From: Komagataeibacter swingsii | Lineage (GTDB): Bacteria; Pseudomonadota; Alphaproteobacteria; Acetobacterales; Acetobacteraceae | Reading direction: 5' to 3' | Length of the DNA stretch: 64,000 nt | NCBI RefSeq assembly: GCF_003207895.1 | Contig: NZ_NKUB01000008.1 | Coordinates: forward strand, 62,001-126,000 | Shown: one piece after another, positions 45,249 to 52,568 of the stretch | How the letters are laid out: every line of letters begins with the position of its first letter | How positions within the stretch are numbered: the first letter of the stretch is position 1 | The notes under the pieces: generated by a model | The model's database searches: none | What the model was told of the DNA's origin: nothing | What the model saw: only the letters and a program-made list of their open reading frames with translations | Translations under genes and position numbers: made by a program

Positions 45249-45419
45249 ATGTCGTACGAAGCACGTATCAACAGCCTCAAAACCCGTCATGCGCGGCTTG
45301 ACGCCCGCATTTTCGATGAAGACCGCAGACCCATGCCCGATGCGGGCGCCCTGCGGCGGCTCAAGCTTGAGAAACTTCGTGTGAAGGAGGAGATCGAGCG
45401 TCTGGCCCGGCTGGGCTGA
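45249..45419 (+). CDS. YdcH/DUF465 small coiled-coil protein (second copy)
   Basis: A 56-residue protein (MSYEARINSLKTRHARLD at the start, LKLEKLRVKEEIERLARLG at the end) of the same DUF465 type, transcribed away from the other copy. A TGGAGGG stretch lies just upstream of the ATG. A perfect 14-bp hairpin follows the stop. Confidence 0.85.
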   Translation: MSYEARINSLKTRHARLDARIFDEDRRPMPDAGALRRLKLEKLRVKEEIERLARLG

Positions 45420-45425
45420 CCCCAT

Positions 45426-45456
45426 CCCCGCCACCCGGCTATGCCGGGTGGCGGGG
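45426..45456. terminator. Strong symmetrical hairpin between ydcH and trcR
   Basis: CCCCGCCACCCGGC (45426-45439), loop TAT, GCCGGGTGGCGGGG (45443-45456): 14 perfect pairs between convergent genes. It lacks a T run on either side, so termination may be partly factor-dependent. Confidence 0.7.
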
Positions 45457-45462
45457 GAAGGG

Positions 45463-46050
45463 TCAGATGCCGTGTTCGCTGTCGTCATCCAGTTCCAGCG
45501 GCGGGGGCACGGCCTGGCCTTCGCGCGCCAGCCGTTCATTGGCGGCGGTCACCATGGCGTTCAGGTCCGTCTGGCTGCACAGGCCCAGCGTCACCGGGTC
45601 GCGCGGCTTGATGTTGGCGCTGTTCCAGTGCTGCTTGGTGCGCACTTTCTCGATGGTGTCCTTGGTGGTGCCCAGCAGCTTGCTGGTCTGCTGTTCCGAT
45701 AGCTGCGGGAAATTGCGCAGGATGAAGGCGATCGCGTCGGGGCGGTCGTTACGCTTGGCCACCGGGGTATAACGCGCGCCCTTGGAACGGCGGTTGATCG
45801 GGTTTGCGGGCGGCAGGCCCTTGAGGCGTTCCTCGGGGTCTTTTTCGCAACGCGTAATTTCCGCCTGGGTCAGCTGGTGGTGGGCAATCGGGTCATAGCC
45901 CCGGATTCCCTGTGCCACTTCCCCATCCGCGATGGCCTGGACTTCAAGGGGATGCATTCCACAATATGCGGCGATCTGGGTAAAGGTCAGCGCCGTCTTT
46001 TCAATAAGCCACACGGCGGTTGCCTTGGGCATTAAGGGCAGGGCAGTCAT
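45463..46050 (-). CDS. trcR: Cell-cycle transcriptional regulator TrcR (DUF1013)
   Basis: A 195-residue DUF1013 protein. MPKATAVWLIEKTALTFTQI, GMHPLEVQAIADGEVAQGI and YDPIAHHQLTQAEITRCEKD are the conserved N-terminal block; PDAIAFILRNFPQLSEQQTS and LGTTKDTIEKVRTKQHWNSA contain helix-turn-helix-like segments. The family is confined to alphaproteobacteria. A perfect dyad (46106-46131) lies 56-81 bases upstream of the start. Confidence 0.88.
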   Translation of the reverse strand: MTALPLMPKATAVWLIEKTALTFTQIAAYCGMHPLEVQAIADGEVAQGIRGYDPIAHHQLTQAEITRCEKDPEERLKGLPPANPINRRSKGARYTPVAKRNDRPDAIAFILRNFPQLSEQQTSKLLGTTKDTIEKVRTKQHWNSANIKPRDPVTLGLCSQTDLNAMVTAANERLAREGQAVPPPLELDDDSEHGI

Positions 46051-46105
46051 TCTCAGGTCCTACAGCGTGTGGCGCCACACGCAGGCACCTGAAAGGGTGT
46101 TTGAA

Positions 46106-46131
46106 ACGGTTCCTGACAAAGTGGGAACCGT
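46106..46131. promoter_or_regulatory. Perfect dyad upstream of trcR (operator candidate)
   Basis: ACGGTTCC (46106-46113), 10-base spacer, GGAACCGT (46124-46131). It lies 56-81 bases upstream of the trcR ATG on the minus strand, in the range of an operator, but it could also be an RNA hairpin. No family of binding proteins is assigned. Confidence 0.4.
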
Positions 46132-46241
46132 GCGTACCTGCTGGCGCGCCAGAAACAGAAAACACTCGTGGAAGTGATATGACGGTTGCAGGTGGCAAAG
46201 GTCAAGACTTCAATCCACCCGTCCCGGATGTTTCCCATCAA

Positions 46242-46274
46242 TAAAAACAGGGGCGGACCCATGGCCCGCCCCTG
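46242..46274 (-). terminator. Rho-independent terminator of hsp20
   Basis: On the minus strand CAGGGGCGG pairs with CCGCCCCTG around a 9-base loop and is followed by TTTTTAT. It lies 27 bases beyond the hsp20 stop. Confidence 0.85.
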
Positions 46275-46300
46275 CGGTAAAACACGCTGTGGCCGCAACC

Positions 46301-46846
46301 TTATGCGGCATAACTGGTGGGCTGTGGGGCAGGGGAAACGGCCGTGCCGGCCGCGACCGGCATGGCCAGCCCGTCGGTTGCGGGGGATGCTTCACCCCCT
46401 GGAACGGTGTCGCCCGCCATGGCCTGGCCCGAGGAAATGGGAATGCGGCGCGGCTTCAGCGCCTCGGGCACGATCTGGCGTACCGCGATGCGCAGCAGGC
46501 CGTTGGTCAGGTCCGCCTTTTCCACCACGACATGGTCGGCCAGCACGAAACGGCGCTCGAACGCGCGCGTGGCGATACCGCGATAGAGCATTTCCCTGCC
46601 ACCGGGCGCAGCGTCGCTGACACGGCCAGACACGATCAGGGTATTGTCCTGTACCGTCAGTTCAATGTCGTCGGGACCGAAGCCCGCCACCGCCATTGTC
46701 AGCGCGTACTGCGCATCGGACAGTTTTTCGATGTTGTAGGGGGGGTAGGACGACCCGACCGGGTTCTGGGCCGCCGTATCGACAAGCTGGGCCAGGCGGT
46801 CAAATCCTATGGCGCTGCGGAATAGCGGCGCGAAATCGTAAGCCAT
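46301..46846 (-). CDS. Small heat-shock protein (Hsp20/alpha-crystallin)
   Basis: A 181-residue Hsp20 of the IbpA type. MAYDFAPLFRSAIGFDRL is the typical class A start, YNIEKLSDAQYALTMAVAGF opens the alpha-crystallin domain, and GLLRIAVRQIVPEALKPRRIPI holds the beta-9 Gly-Leu-Leu and C-terminal I-x-I anchor, split here for brevity. The C-terminal extension of about 35 residues is Ala/Pro/Gly-rich. ATG 46846 is chosen for its GGAGG at 5-6 bases; a longer frame to 46879 lacks homology. The 5' leader has ROSE-like features (46847-46904), so heat-dependent translation is likely. Confidence 0.92.
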   Translation of the reverse strand: MAYDFAPLFRSAIGFDRLAQLVDTAAQNPVGSSYPPYNIEKLSDAQYALTMAVAGFGPDDIELTVQDNTLIVSGRVSDAAPGGREMLYRGIATRAFERRFVLADHVVVEKADLTNGLLRIAVRQIVPEALKPRRIPISSGQAMAGDTVPGGEASPATDGLAMPVAAGTAVSPAPQPTSYAA

Positions 46847-46904
46847 GTGAAACCTCCATGAAGCAAGGTCTGCTGTCATGCGGTTCCCCGGTTGGGCGAA
46901 CCGC
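46847..46904 (-). promoter_or_regulatory. ROSE-like RNA thermometer leader of hsp20
   Basis: On the minus strand the SD region reads CCTTGCTTCATGGAGGTTTC before the ATG. ACCTTGC... pairs with ...GGAGGT to mask the SD in a short hairpin (46852-46869) with an internal G-G opposition, and contains the TTGCT block seen in alphaproteobacterial ROSE elements. A second hairpin upstream (GCGGTTC / GAACCGC with CCC/GGG inside; 46880-46904) fits the multi-stem leader of such thermometers. Established: ROSE elements precede hsp20 genes in alphaproteobacteria. Inference: this is one. No computed fold is available. Confidence 0.6.
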
Positions 46905-46961
46905 GATTTTGGGTGATGCGCATGGACCCGCCACGGGCATCCGGCGCACCCCAGACATGGG

Positions 46962-46995
46962 AATGCCCGGCCCCCTGTTCAAGGGACCGGGCATT
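46962..46995 (-). terminator. Strong hairpin between rpmE and hsp20
   Basis: AATGCCCGG (46962-46970) pairs with CCGGGCATT (46987-46995), extended inward by further G/C pairs around CTGTTCAA. It is 39 bases past the rpmE stop on the minus strand. It has no T run, so it may be a weak terminator or an mRNA 3' stabiliser. Confidence 0.5.
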
Positions 46996-47033
46996 GCCAC
47001 GGACTTCGGACCTGTTCGGGAGGAAGGCGGGTA

Positions 47034-47264
47034 TCAGCCCTTCTTGCGCTGGCCCAGCGCGCCGAACTTCTTGTTGAACTTGGCGACCTGGCCCCCGGTG
47101 TCCATCATGCGCTGCACGCCGGTCCATGCCGGGTGGGACTTCGGATCGATGTCCAGGCGCAGCGTATCGCCAGGCTTGCCGTAGCACGAACGGGTCGTGT
47201 ATTCGGTGCCATCGGTCATGATGACATTGATTTCGTGGTAGTCGGGGTGGATGCCGGATTTCAT
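47034..47264 (-). CDS. rpmE: 50S ribosomal protein L31
   Basis: A 76-residue L31. [20 protein letters not shown] and [20 protein letters not shown] match the family, with FNKKFG near the end. It lacks a CxxC zinc-binding pair (a single Cys in SCYGK), so it is the zinc-independent type. ATG 47264 is used; the longer frame to 47354 is not conserved. Confidence 0.93.
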   Translation of the reverse strand: MKSGIHPDYHEINVIMTDGTEYTTRSCYGKPGDTLRLDIDPKSHPAWTGVQRMMDTGGQVAKFNKKFGALGQRKKG

Positions 47265-47514
47265 TTCAAACACTTTCGCGCTAGGCCCACCGATGCCGAC
47301 CGGGGGCGTTGTATCGGCAGGCGTATAGACGACAAGTGGCGGCAAGATCAACACCCGATGGCAAGAAAAGCCTGTCCGGCCTGCCTCGCCCCGGTGTTAC
47401 CCGCTTGCATCATGTCGGCGGAATGGAAAAACAATACGATAATATATAGTCGTCATGATGTCGGGATGTTGCTAGAGCTTAGGGCCTATTCCATCAAATA
47501 AAGGATTGGCATCC

Positions 47515-48030
47515 ATGGCGAAACTGCCGGATCACGTGCCTGAACTGCACGTCAAGGATCTTCATGTACCCGGTTGGCTGGGCGAATTCCGCGCATTCCT
47601 CATGCGCGGCAATGTGGTTGACCTTGCGGTCGGCGTGATCGTGGGCGCCGCGTTCACCGCGATCGTGAACAGCCTGGTGAAGGACGTGTTCACGCCGGTG
47701 CTGGGCCTGCTGATCGGTGGTATCGACTTTACCAACCTGTTCATCACCCTGCGTGGCCCGCATATGGCGACACTGGCCGACGCGCAGAAGGCCGGTGCGG
47801 TCACGATCAATATCGGCCTGTTCCTGAACGCGGTGATCCAGTTCGTCATCATCGGTTTCGTGATTTTCTGGGTGGTGAAGGCCATCAACCGCCTGACGGT
47901 GAAGAAGGAAGCCGAAAAGCCCGCGACCCCGCCCGCGCCGCCGCGCAATGAAGTGCTGCTGCAGGACATCCTTGACGTGCTGAAGGCGGAAGCGGCCCAG
48001 AAAACGACCGCGACCCCGCCCAAGGCCTGA
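47515..48030 (+). CDS. mscL: Large-conductance mechanosensitive channel
   Basis: A 171-residue MscL. The N-terminal EFRAFLMRGNVVDLAVGVIV with TM1 and the pore-lining GAAFTAIVNSLVKDV, then NIGLFLNAVIQFVIIGFVIF as TM2 and a C-terminal amphipathic helix (RNEVLLQDILDVLKAE). It opens under membrane tension to release solutes on osmotic downshift. ATG 47515 follows AAGGA at 9 bases; TTG 47506 is upstream. The N-terminus is about 20 residues longer than E. coli MscL. Confidence 0.95.
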   Translation: MAKLPDHVPELHVKDLHVPGWLGEFRAFLMRGNVVDLAVGVIVGAAFTAIVNSLVKDVFTPVLGLLIGGIDFTNLFITLRGPHMATLADAQKAGAVTINIGLFLNAVIQFVIIGFVIFWVVKAINRLTVKKEAEKPATPPAPPRNEVLLQDILDVLKAEAAQKTTATPPKA

Positions 48031-48060
48031 CCCTGCATATCAGGCTGGCAGATGGCAGGA

Positions 48061-48091
48061 ACGGGCACCCGGACGGGTGTCCGTTTTTTTT
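48061..48091 (+). terminator. Rho-independent terminator of mscL
   Basis: ACGGGCACCC (48061-48070), loop GGAC, GGGTGTCCGT (48075-48084; one G-T pair), followed by a T tract of eight or more. Confidence 0.88.
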
Positions 48092-48167
48092 GGTGCATCC
48101 CTGACCGCCCTTGTGCCGGGGGGCGGGACTGCCCAATATCCCCCGGTATGGTGAAGGTGGCTGGTTT

Positions 48168-48617
48168 ATGATTGATATTACACGATATGTGCGCGGGCGG
48201 CTGCTGGCCCTGTCGGCAGTCATGCTGCTGGCGGGGTGCCATGCGACCAGCCGGGCGGACATGTCCCGGCTGTCGGCCCCGGCACAGGATTACCTGCTGA
48301 TCACATCCTATTTCATGGCCGAAGGGGGAATGGTCAGCCGCCTGCAGGATGGCGGGCTGTCAGGGCAGCAGGTGTACGACATGGCGACCTCGCTCAAATA
48401 CGGCAAGAGCATGATCCTCGCCGCCCTGACCAAGCCATCGCGCAAGGCGCGCCGGAACGGGCGGCTGGCCGTGGAACTGATGGTGGCGTGCACCAACCAG
48501 CCCGACCCGTCCACGCTTGGCGGCAGGACGCCGCCAAGCTGCCTGCCCAACGGTCCCGCCAGTCCCGATGCAAAAGGGCGGATGCCACCGCAACCGGCTA
48601 CATCCGCCCATAAGTAA
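48168..48617 (+). CDS. Small lipoprotein of unknown function
   Basis: A 149-residue protein with a lipobox LLAGC (Cys24) after a basic N-terminus and hydrophobic core, so it is probably a lipid-anchored envelope protein. The mature part contains SAPAQDYLLITSYFMAEGGM and a Cys pair (MVACTN and PPSC). The family is not recognised. ATG 48168 is preceded by AAGGTGG. It is followed by a copy of the palindromic repeat. Confidence 0.8.
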   Translation: MIDITRYVRGRLLALSAVMLLAGCHATSRADMSRLSAPAQDYLLITSYFMAEGGMVSRLQDGGLSGQQVYDMATSLKYGKSMILAALTKPSRKARRNGRLAVELMVACTNQPDPSTLGGRTPPSCLPNGPASPDAKGRMPPQPATSAHK

Positions 48618-48639
48618 TAGAGACTGACCGAAAATAATT

Positions 48640-48718
48640 AAAAGTTTTTGGGTGCCGCCTTTTTTTAAAAAGGCGGCGTCTTTCTGAAGCTTTTTGAACA
48701 AGCTTCACCGAAAACTTC
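48640..48718 (+). repeat. Palindromic intergenic repeat, copy 6 (forward)
   Basis: The left stem GCCGCC/GGCGGC is intact with a T/A-rich loop region; the right stem is shortened (GAAGCTTTTTG / CAAGCTTC). It lies between the convergent lipoprotein and secF genes. Confidence 0.88.
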
Positions 48719-48774
48719 TTTATGTCAGGGCAGGTTCCGCGCCTGTCCGTCGCGCGGGTACCCGGCGCCCGATC

Positions 48775-49728
48775 TTAGTTGCGCACGGCTGGCCGTGCGT
48801 CACGCCGCAGGCGCTTTTCCCCCATTATCAGCAGCAGCGGTGCCGCGATGAAGATGGAGGATGACGTGCCCACCACGATCCCGAACAGCATCACCCACGC
48901 AAAGCCCGACAGGCTGGCCCCGCCAAACAGCGCCAGCGGGAGTGCTGCAAGGAATACGGTCGATGAGGTGCCCAGCGTGCGGCTGAGCGTTTCATTGATC
49001 GACAGGTCGATCAGGTCCGCCAGCGGCATGGTGCGGTATTTGCGCAGGTTTTCGCGCACGCGGTCATACACCACCACCTTGTCGTTGGTGGAATAGCCCA
49101 GGATGGTCAGGATGGCGGCGACCATCACCAGGTCGAACTCGAAATGCGTGATGACTAGGAAGCCGACGGCCTTGGTCAGGTCCAGCACCAGCGTCACCAC
49201 CGCGCTGACCGCGAACTCCCATTCAAAGCGGAACCAGATATAGGCCAGGATCATCAGCAGGCTGATGCCAAGGGCAAGCATGCCGTTGCGGAACAGTTCC
49301 TTCGAGACCGAAGCGCCGACCGCATCCGCCCGCAATACCTGCGCGCCGGGCAGGGTGCCGATGGCGTGGCGCACGGAATCGACCATGGCCTGCGTGCGGG
49401 CTTCATGGTCGGGTTCGCTGTCGGGCGGCGTGTCAAGGCGGATCAGCACGTCATCCGGCCCGCCAAAGGACTGCACGCCAGCGGCGGTCACATGCTGGGC
49501 GGCAAGGGCTGCGCGGATGGCGTTGAAATCCGCCGGTCCCTGCGTGCGGGCTTCCACCACGATGCCGCCCCGGAAATCCAGCCCCAGCGTCAGGCCGGGA
49601 TGGAAGAACAGGATCAGCGAGGCGATGGACAGTACCGCCGATGTCGCAAGCCCGATGAAGCGGCCGCGCATGAAGTTGATTTTCGTGCCACGCGGCACGA
49701 ACCGGAGAAGGGGACGATCAAGCATCAT
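48775..49728 (-). CDS. secF: Protein-export membrane protein SecF
   Basis: A 317-residue RND-type SecF with six TM segments. LTLGLDFRGGIVVEARTQGP begins the periplasmic domain, and VMVAAILTILGYSTNDKVVV is the D4-type TM region. SecF works with SecD using the proton gradient to pull secreted proteins through SecYEG. It lies 10 bases after secD in the same operon. Confidence 0.95.
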   Translation of the reverse strand: MMLDRPLLRFVPRGTKINFMRGRFIGLATSAVLSIASLILFFHPGLTLGLDFRGGIVVEARTQGPADFNAIRAALAAQHVTAAGVQSFGGPDDVLIRLDTPPDSEPDHEARTQAMVDSVRHAIGTLPGAQVLRADAVGASVSKELFRNGMLALGISLLMILAYIWFRFEWEFAVSAVVTLVLDLTKAVGFLVITHFEFDLVMVAAILTILGYSTNDKVVVYDRVRENLRKYRTMPLADLIDLSINETLSRTLGTSSTVFLAALPLALFGGASLSGFAWVMLFGIVVGTSSSIFIAAPLLLIMGEKRLRRDARPAVRN

Positions 49729-49738
49729 TCGGCGCGCC

Positions 49739-51289
49739 TCAGACCGGCAGGGTGCTGGGGCGTGTGCGGGCGTACCAGCGCACCATCAGCATCCTGGACA
49801 GGAGAAGGGTGGTGAAAAGGGTGGTCACGATACCGATCGTGATCGTGAGCGCGAAGCCACGGACCGGCCCGGTCCCGAACACGAACAGCATGACATGCGC
49901 CAGCAGCGCCGTGGCGTTACTGTCCACGATCGTGCCGGTCGCGCGTTCGAAGCCCGCCTGCATGGCCTGCAGCGCGCTGCGGCCACGGGCCACTTCCTCG
50001 CGGATGCGTTCGTTGATCAGGATGTTCGCATCCACCGCCATGCCCAGGGTCAGCAGCATGCCCGCCATGCCCGGCAGGGTCAGCGTCGCCTCGAACAGCG
50101 ACAGGATGGCCGTCATCAGCACCAGGTTGGCCAGCAGGGCAATGTTGGCGTACCAGCCGAACCGGCCATAGAACAGCGCCATGAACGCGATCACCAGCAC
50201 GAAGCCGGCGGCAAGGCTGTAGCCGCCCGCCCGGATCGAATCCGCCCCCAGCGACGGGCCGATGGAGCGCTGCTCGATCACGTTCAGTGGCGCGGGCAGC
50301 GCGCCGGCGCGCAGCAGCAGCGCCATGTCGGTGGCCTGCTGGGCGCTGAACCCGCCGGTGATTTGCCCGCTGCCGCCGGTAATGGCGGTGCGGATGACCG
50401 GGGCCTCGATCACCTTGTTGTCCAGCACGATGGCGAAGCGCTTGCCCACATTGGCCCGCGTGACCTCGCCGAATTCCTGCGCCCCGGTCGAATCGAAGGT
50501 GAAGTTCACCGCCCATTCGCCGCTCTGCTGGTCGATCGAGGCGCTGGCGTTGGTCAGGTCCGCGCCGTCCACATCCACGTGCGAGAAGACCGGCAGCGTG
50601 CTTTGCCCGTCGGTCATGGGCAGCATTTCCACGCCGGGCGGCGGCACGGCGGACCCAATGGCGGAATCAGCGACCAGGTGGAACGTCATCTTCGCCGTGG
50701 TGCCCAGCAGGTTCTTAACCCGTTCGGGGTCACTGATGCCGGGCAGTTCGACAATGATCCGGTCATCGCCCTGACGGGTGATTTCGGGGTCGATCGCGCC
50801 GGTCGCGTCAATACGGCGGCGCACGATCTCGATCGACTGGGTCACCGCGTCATAGGCGCGCTGGCGTGCGGCCTCCTTCGACAGGGTGATGGCGATCTGG
50901 CCGTCTTCCGTCTGTTCCACGCTGAATTCGCCCGGCGCGTTCATCGGCATGGCGCGCAGCGCCTTCAGGTCGGGCTGCGCTTCTTCGGGCGTGCGGGGCG
51001 TGAATGTCACGCCATGCGCGGTGGTGGTCAGGTTGCGGTAACCCAGCGAATTCTTCAGCAGGGTCTGGCGTGTTTCATCCTGCAGCCCGTGCAGCCTGTC
51101 GGCTGCCACGCTGTTCATGTCGACCTGCAGCAGCAGGTAGGACCCGCCCCGCAGGTCAAGGCCCAGATGGATCTGCCGCCACGGCAGGGACGCCATGGGC
51201 TGGCGGATGACATTGGGCAGGCACAGCGCCAGCCCGATCAGACATACGCCAATGACCGAAGCCATTCTGAGCCGACTGTAATACATCAT
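49739..51289 (-). CDS. secD: Protein-export membrane protein SecD
   Basis: A 516-residue SecD with TM1, a large periplasmic P1 domain (about 35-330) and the six-helix RND core. IHLGLDLRGGSYLLLQVD and LPGISDPERVKNLLGTTAKM are signatures, as is LTLGMAVDANILINERIREE (TM4 Asp). It partners SecF. yajC, usually just upstream of secD, is not found here; the next gene upstream is an unrelated oxidoreductase. Confidence 0.95.
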   Translation of the reverse strand: MMYYSRLRMASVIGVCLIGLALCLPNVIRQPMASLPWRQIHLGLDLRGGSYLLLQVDMNSVAADRLHGLQDETRQTLLKNSLGYRNLTTTAHGVTFTPRTPEEAQPDLKALRAMPMNAPGEFSVEQTEDGQIAITLSKEAARQRAYDAVTQSIEIVRRRIDATGAIDPEITRQGDDRIIVELPGISDPERVKNLLGTTAKMTFHLVADSAIGSAVPPPGVEMLPMTDGQSTLPVFSHVDVDGADLTNASASIDQQSGEWAVNFTFDSTGAQEFGEVTRANVGKRFAIVLDNKVIEAPVIRTAITGGSGQITGGFSAQQATDMALLLRAGALPAPLNVIEQRSIGPSLGADSIRAGGYSLAAGFVLVIAFMALFYGRFGWYANIALLANLVLMTAILSLFEATLTLPGMAGMLLTLGMAVDANILINERIREEVARGRSALQAMQAGFERATGTIVDSNATALLAHVMLFVFGTGPVRGFALTITIGIVTTLFTTLLLSRMLMVRWYARTRPSTLPV

Positions 51290-51563
51290 GACTTGATGGA
51301 GTGCTCCCTACGCCCGGCTGGCCGGTTCCCTGTCCGGCATGGTCAGTGTATCGCGTGTGCGAAAAATCAGTGGCGGGAACATGCCGGTCCCCGCCCGATG
51401 ATGCAACCGCTGATACGCCGGCGGGGCCGCCGCCGTTGCCGTTTTGCCGCAATTTTCCCGCCCCGTCATGCCGCCCGTGCGGCCAGCGGGGGTGTGCGCC
51501 CGTGTGGTGGGCTGCTAATCCGGAAAGAAGCTACGGACCCGAAACAGGCAGGAAGGGCAGGAC

Positions 51564-52568
51564 ATGGCGCAGGCGGGAATGCGGTTGTTACGCGTCGGCA
51601 TCGTGGGGGCGGGGCATTTTGGCCGTTTCCACGCGCTCAAGGTGCAGGCGTCCGCGCGTGAGGTCCTGACCGGCATCCACGACCCCGACGGCGCGCGCGC
51701 GTGCAAGGTCGCGGCGGAGGCAGGCGGCGTGCCCGTCCTGTCATATCCCGACCTGCTGGCCTGTTCGGATGCGATTGTCGTCGCAGCCCCCGCCGAGCAT
51801 CATTTTGACCTCGCCCGGCTCGCGCTGGCGGCGGGAAAGCATGTGCTGGTGGAAAAGCCCATGGCCGAAACGCTGGCGCAGGCCGATGAGCTGGCGCGTC
51901 TGGCGCGGGTGCATGGCGTCGTGCTGCAGGTGGGGCACCTGCTGCGCTATTCCGCCGAACACCAGGCCATTACCGACCGGATTTCGCGTCCCCTGTATAT
52001 CGAGGCCACCCGCCTTGCGCCCTTCAAGCCGCGCGGGACGGATGTATCGGTGATCCTTGATCTCATGATCCATGACCTTGACCTGGTCCTGTCCATCGTG
52101 GACAGCCCGATCGAAAGCGTCGATGCACTGGGGGCTGCGGTCAGTTCACCGTTCGAGGACATCGCCAATGCCCGCGTGCGTTTTGAAAACGGCTGTGTCG
52201 CCACCATCGCGGCCAGCCGGATCTCCCTCAAGACCGAGCGGCGGATGCGCGTCTTTTCACAGGAAGGCTACCTGTCGGCTGATTTCATGAAGCGTGAACT
52301 GACCATGATCGGGCGCACGCGCGGCCTGCCTTTGCCCGGGTCGGGCGGGTTCCGGCGCGAATCCGTAACGTGGCGCGACCATGATACGCTGGCGGCGGAA
52401 CATGCCGCCTTTGCCGCATCCTGCCTTGATGGCGCGAAGGTGCTGGTGGATGCGGCGGCGGGCCGCCGGGCGCTGGCGGCGGCGCTGGCGGTGACGCAGG
52501 GAATCGCCGCCACCCGCGCGCGGATGGAGGCGTCGGGCCTGATCGTCCCCCCCGCTCAGGAAGACTGA
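51564..52568 (+). CDS. Gfo/Idh/MocA family oxidoreductase
   Basis: A 334-residue NAD(P)-dependent oxidoreductase. The Rossmann motif VGIVGAGHFGRFHA starts near residue 7, HVLVEKPMAET supplies the conserved EKP, and DLMIHDLDLVLSI has the catalytic His/Asp pair. UDP-GlcNAc 3-dehydrogenases (GnnA) and inositol dehydrogenases belong here; no GnnB-like aminotransferase is adjacent, so the substrate stays open. Monocistronic, convergent with uup: the 3' ends overlap by 13 bases. Confidence 0.85.
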   Translation: MAQAGMRLLRVGIVGAGHFGRFHALKVQASAREVLTGIHDPDGARACKVAAEAGGVPVLSYPDLLACSDAIVVAAPAEHHFDLARLALAAGKHVLVEKPMAETLAQADELARLARVHGVVLQVGHLLRYSAEHQAITDRISRPLYIEATRLAPFKPRGTDVSVILDLMIHDLDLVLSIVDSPIESVDALGAAVSSPFEDIANARVRFENGCVATIAASRISLKTERRMRVFSQEGYLSADFMKRELTMIGRTRGLPLPGSGGFRRESVTWRDHDTLAAEHAAFAASCLDGAKVLVDAAAGRRALAAALAVTQGIAATRARMEASGLIVPPAQED

